A stretch of DNA of 18,876 bases, from NCBI GenBank assembly GCA_028065725.1, contig JAPTVL010000166.1, positions 1 through 18,876 of the forward strand. The letters are read 5' to 3'. The notes below the pieces were generated by a model. It did not search any database, was not told where the DNA came from, and was given only the letters and a program-made list of their open reading frames with translations. This document shows, piece after piece, positions 18,630 through 18,876 of the stretch (its first letter is position 1; each line of letters starts with the position of its first letter). This stretch comes from Betaproteobacteria bacterium (GTDB taxonomy: Bacteria > Pseudomonadota > Gammaproteobacteria > Burkholderiales > Rhodocyclaceae). The position numbers were made by a program, and so were the translations under genes.

Positions 18630-18876
18630 ACCAGCACCGCGAAAAAGCCCAGTGGCTGGCGGGTCAGGGCCACCGACACGATCCAGCCGAATACCGCCAT
18701 CGATGCCAGCCAGCAGGCGACCCGCATGGCGCGCGTGCTGGCCTGGCGCAGCGCCAGGGTACCGAGAATGATGTAGGCGATCACGCCGAATACCTTCGCC
18801 GTGACCCAGTCGACCACGAAGGGATACTGGTGGGTCATGGCAGCCAGGGTCAGGGCCGCAATCAGCAACACGGTGT
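18626..18876 (-). CDS. SirB2-family membrane protein, 3' part only
   Basis: The last ~82 codons of a minus-strand gene are present, and the rest lies beyond the right edge. Three hydrophobic segments occur. The stretches WVTAKVFGVIAYIILGTLAL and GWIVSVALTRQPLG match the C-terminal half of the SirB2 family (PF04247), whose members have four or so helices and no settled biochemical role. The GTG at 18871 is not a real start because the frame continues to the window edge. Its stop overlaps that of fnr in a shared CTAG. Confidence 0.8.
   Translation of the reverse strand, partial: TVLLIAALTLAAMTHQYPFVVDWVTAKVFGVIAYIILGTLALRQASTRAMRVACWLASMAVFGWIVSVALTRQPLGFFAVLV

Overview
The window is GC-rich chromosomal DNA. 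It looks like a facultatively anaerobic betaproteobacterium, probably of the Rhodocyclales type. The basis is codon and GC character, an FNR protein with the CxxC-x5-C cluster motif next to oxygen-independent hemN, a SirB2 gene, a cupredoxin/polyferredoxin pair like Bordetella FtrB/FtrD, and an OxyR-type peroxide cluster. The taxonomic call is an inference and no 16S rRNA gene is present.

Layout, left to right. (1) Bases 1-123 end abruptly against the middle of an OprB-type porin that has lost its N-terminal part. They carry a minus-strand promoter, ribosome site and start codon, and may be the end of an insertion sequence. (2) Bases 122-3081 hold the porin remnant, a periplasmic cupredoxin, a membrane polyferredoxin and a small unknown protein. 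This resembles a ferrous-iron Ftr system without its FtrA and FtrC parts. (3) Bases 3282-5838 hold a coiled-coil porin, a periplasmic covalent-FMN protein and a PepSY-type membrane protein, a compact set that suggests electron transfer in the envelope. (4) Bases 5839-6338 are non-coding, ending in an OxyR-type promoter. (5) Bases 6339-11394 are a peroxide-defence block: ahpC, ahpF, dps, katG. (6) Bases 11538-15593 handle metals: a ZIP transporter, then a convergent copA-copZ operon driven from a MerR-type operator, with a divergent MerR-family regulator. (7) Bases 15630-18876 are an oxygen-response block: a DsbD_2/UreH-like membrane protein, hemN, a perfect FNR box, fnr and the end of a SirB2 gene.

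Common theme. Nearly every gene concerns iron, copper, peroxide or oxygen: metal uptake and export, electron delivery to metals or flavins outside the cytoplasm, iron storage away from peroxide, peroxide removal, and sensing through OxyR (site only), a MerR-family sensor and FNR. The two least explained parts are the set of cupredoxin, polyferredoxin, FMN protein and PepSY protein with porins, and the MerR-family sensor whose metal ligands match neither classical MerR nor CueR.
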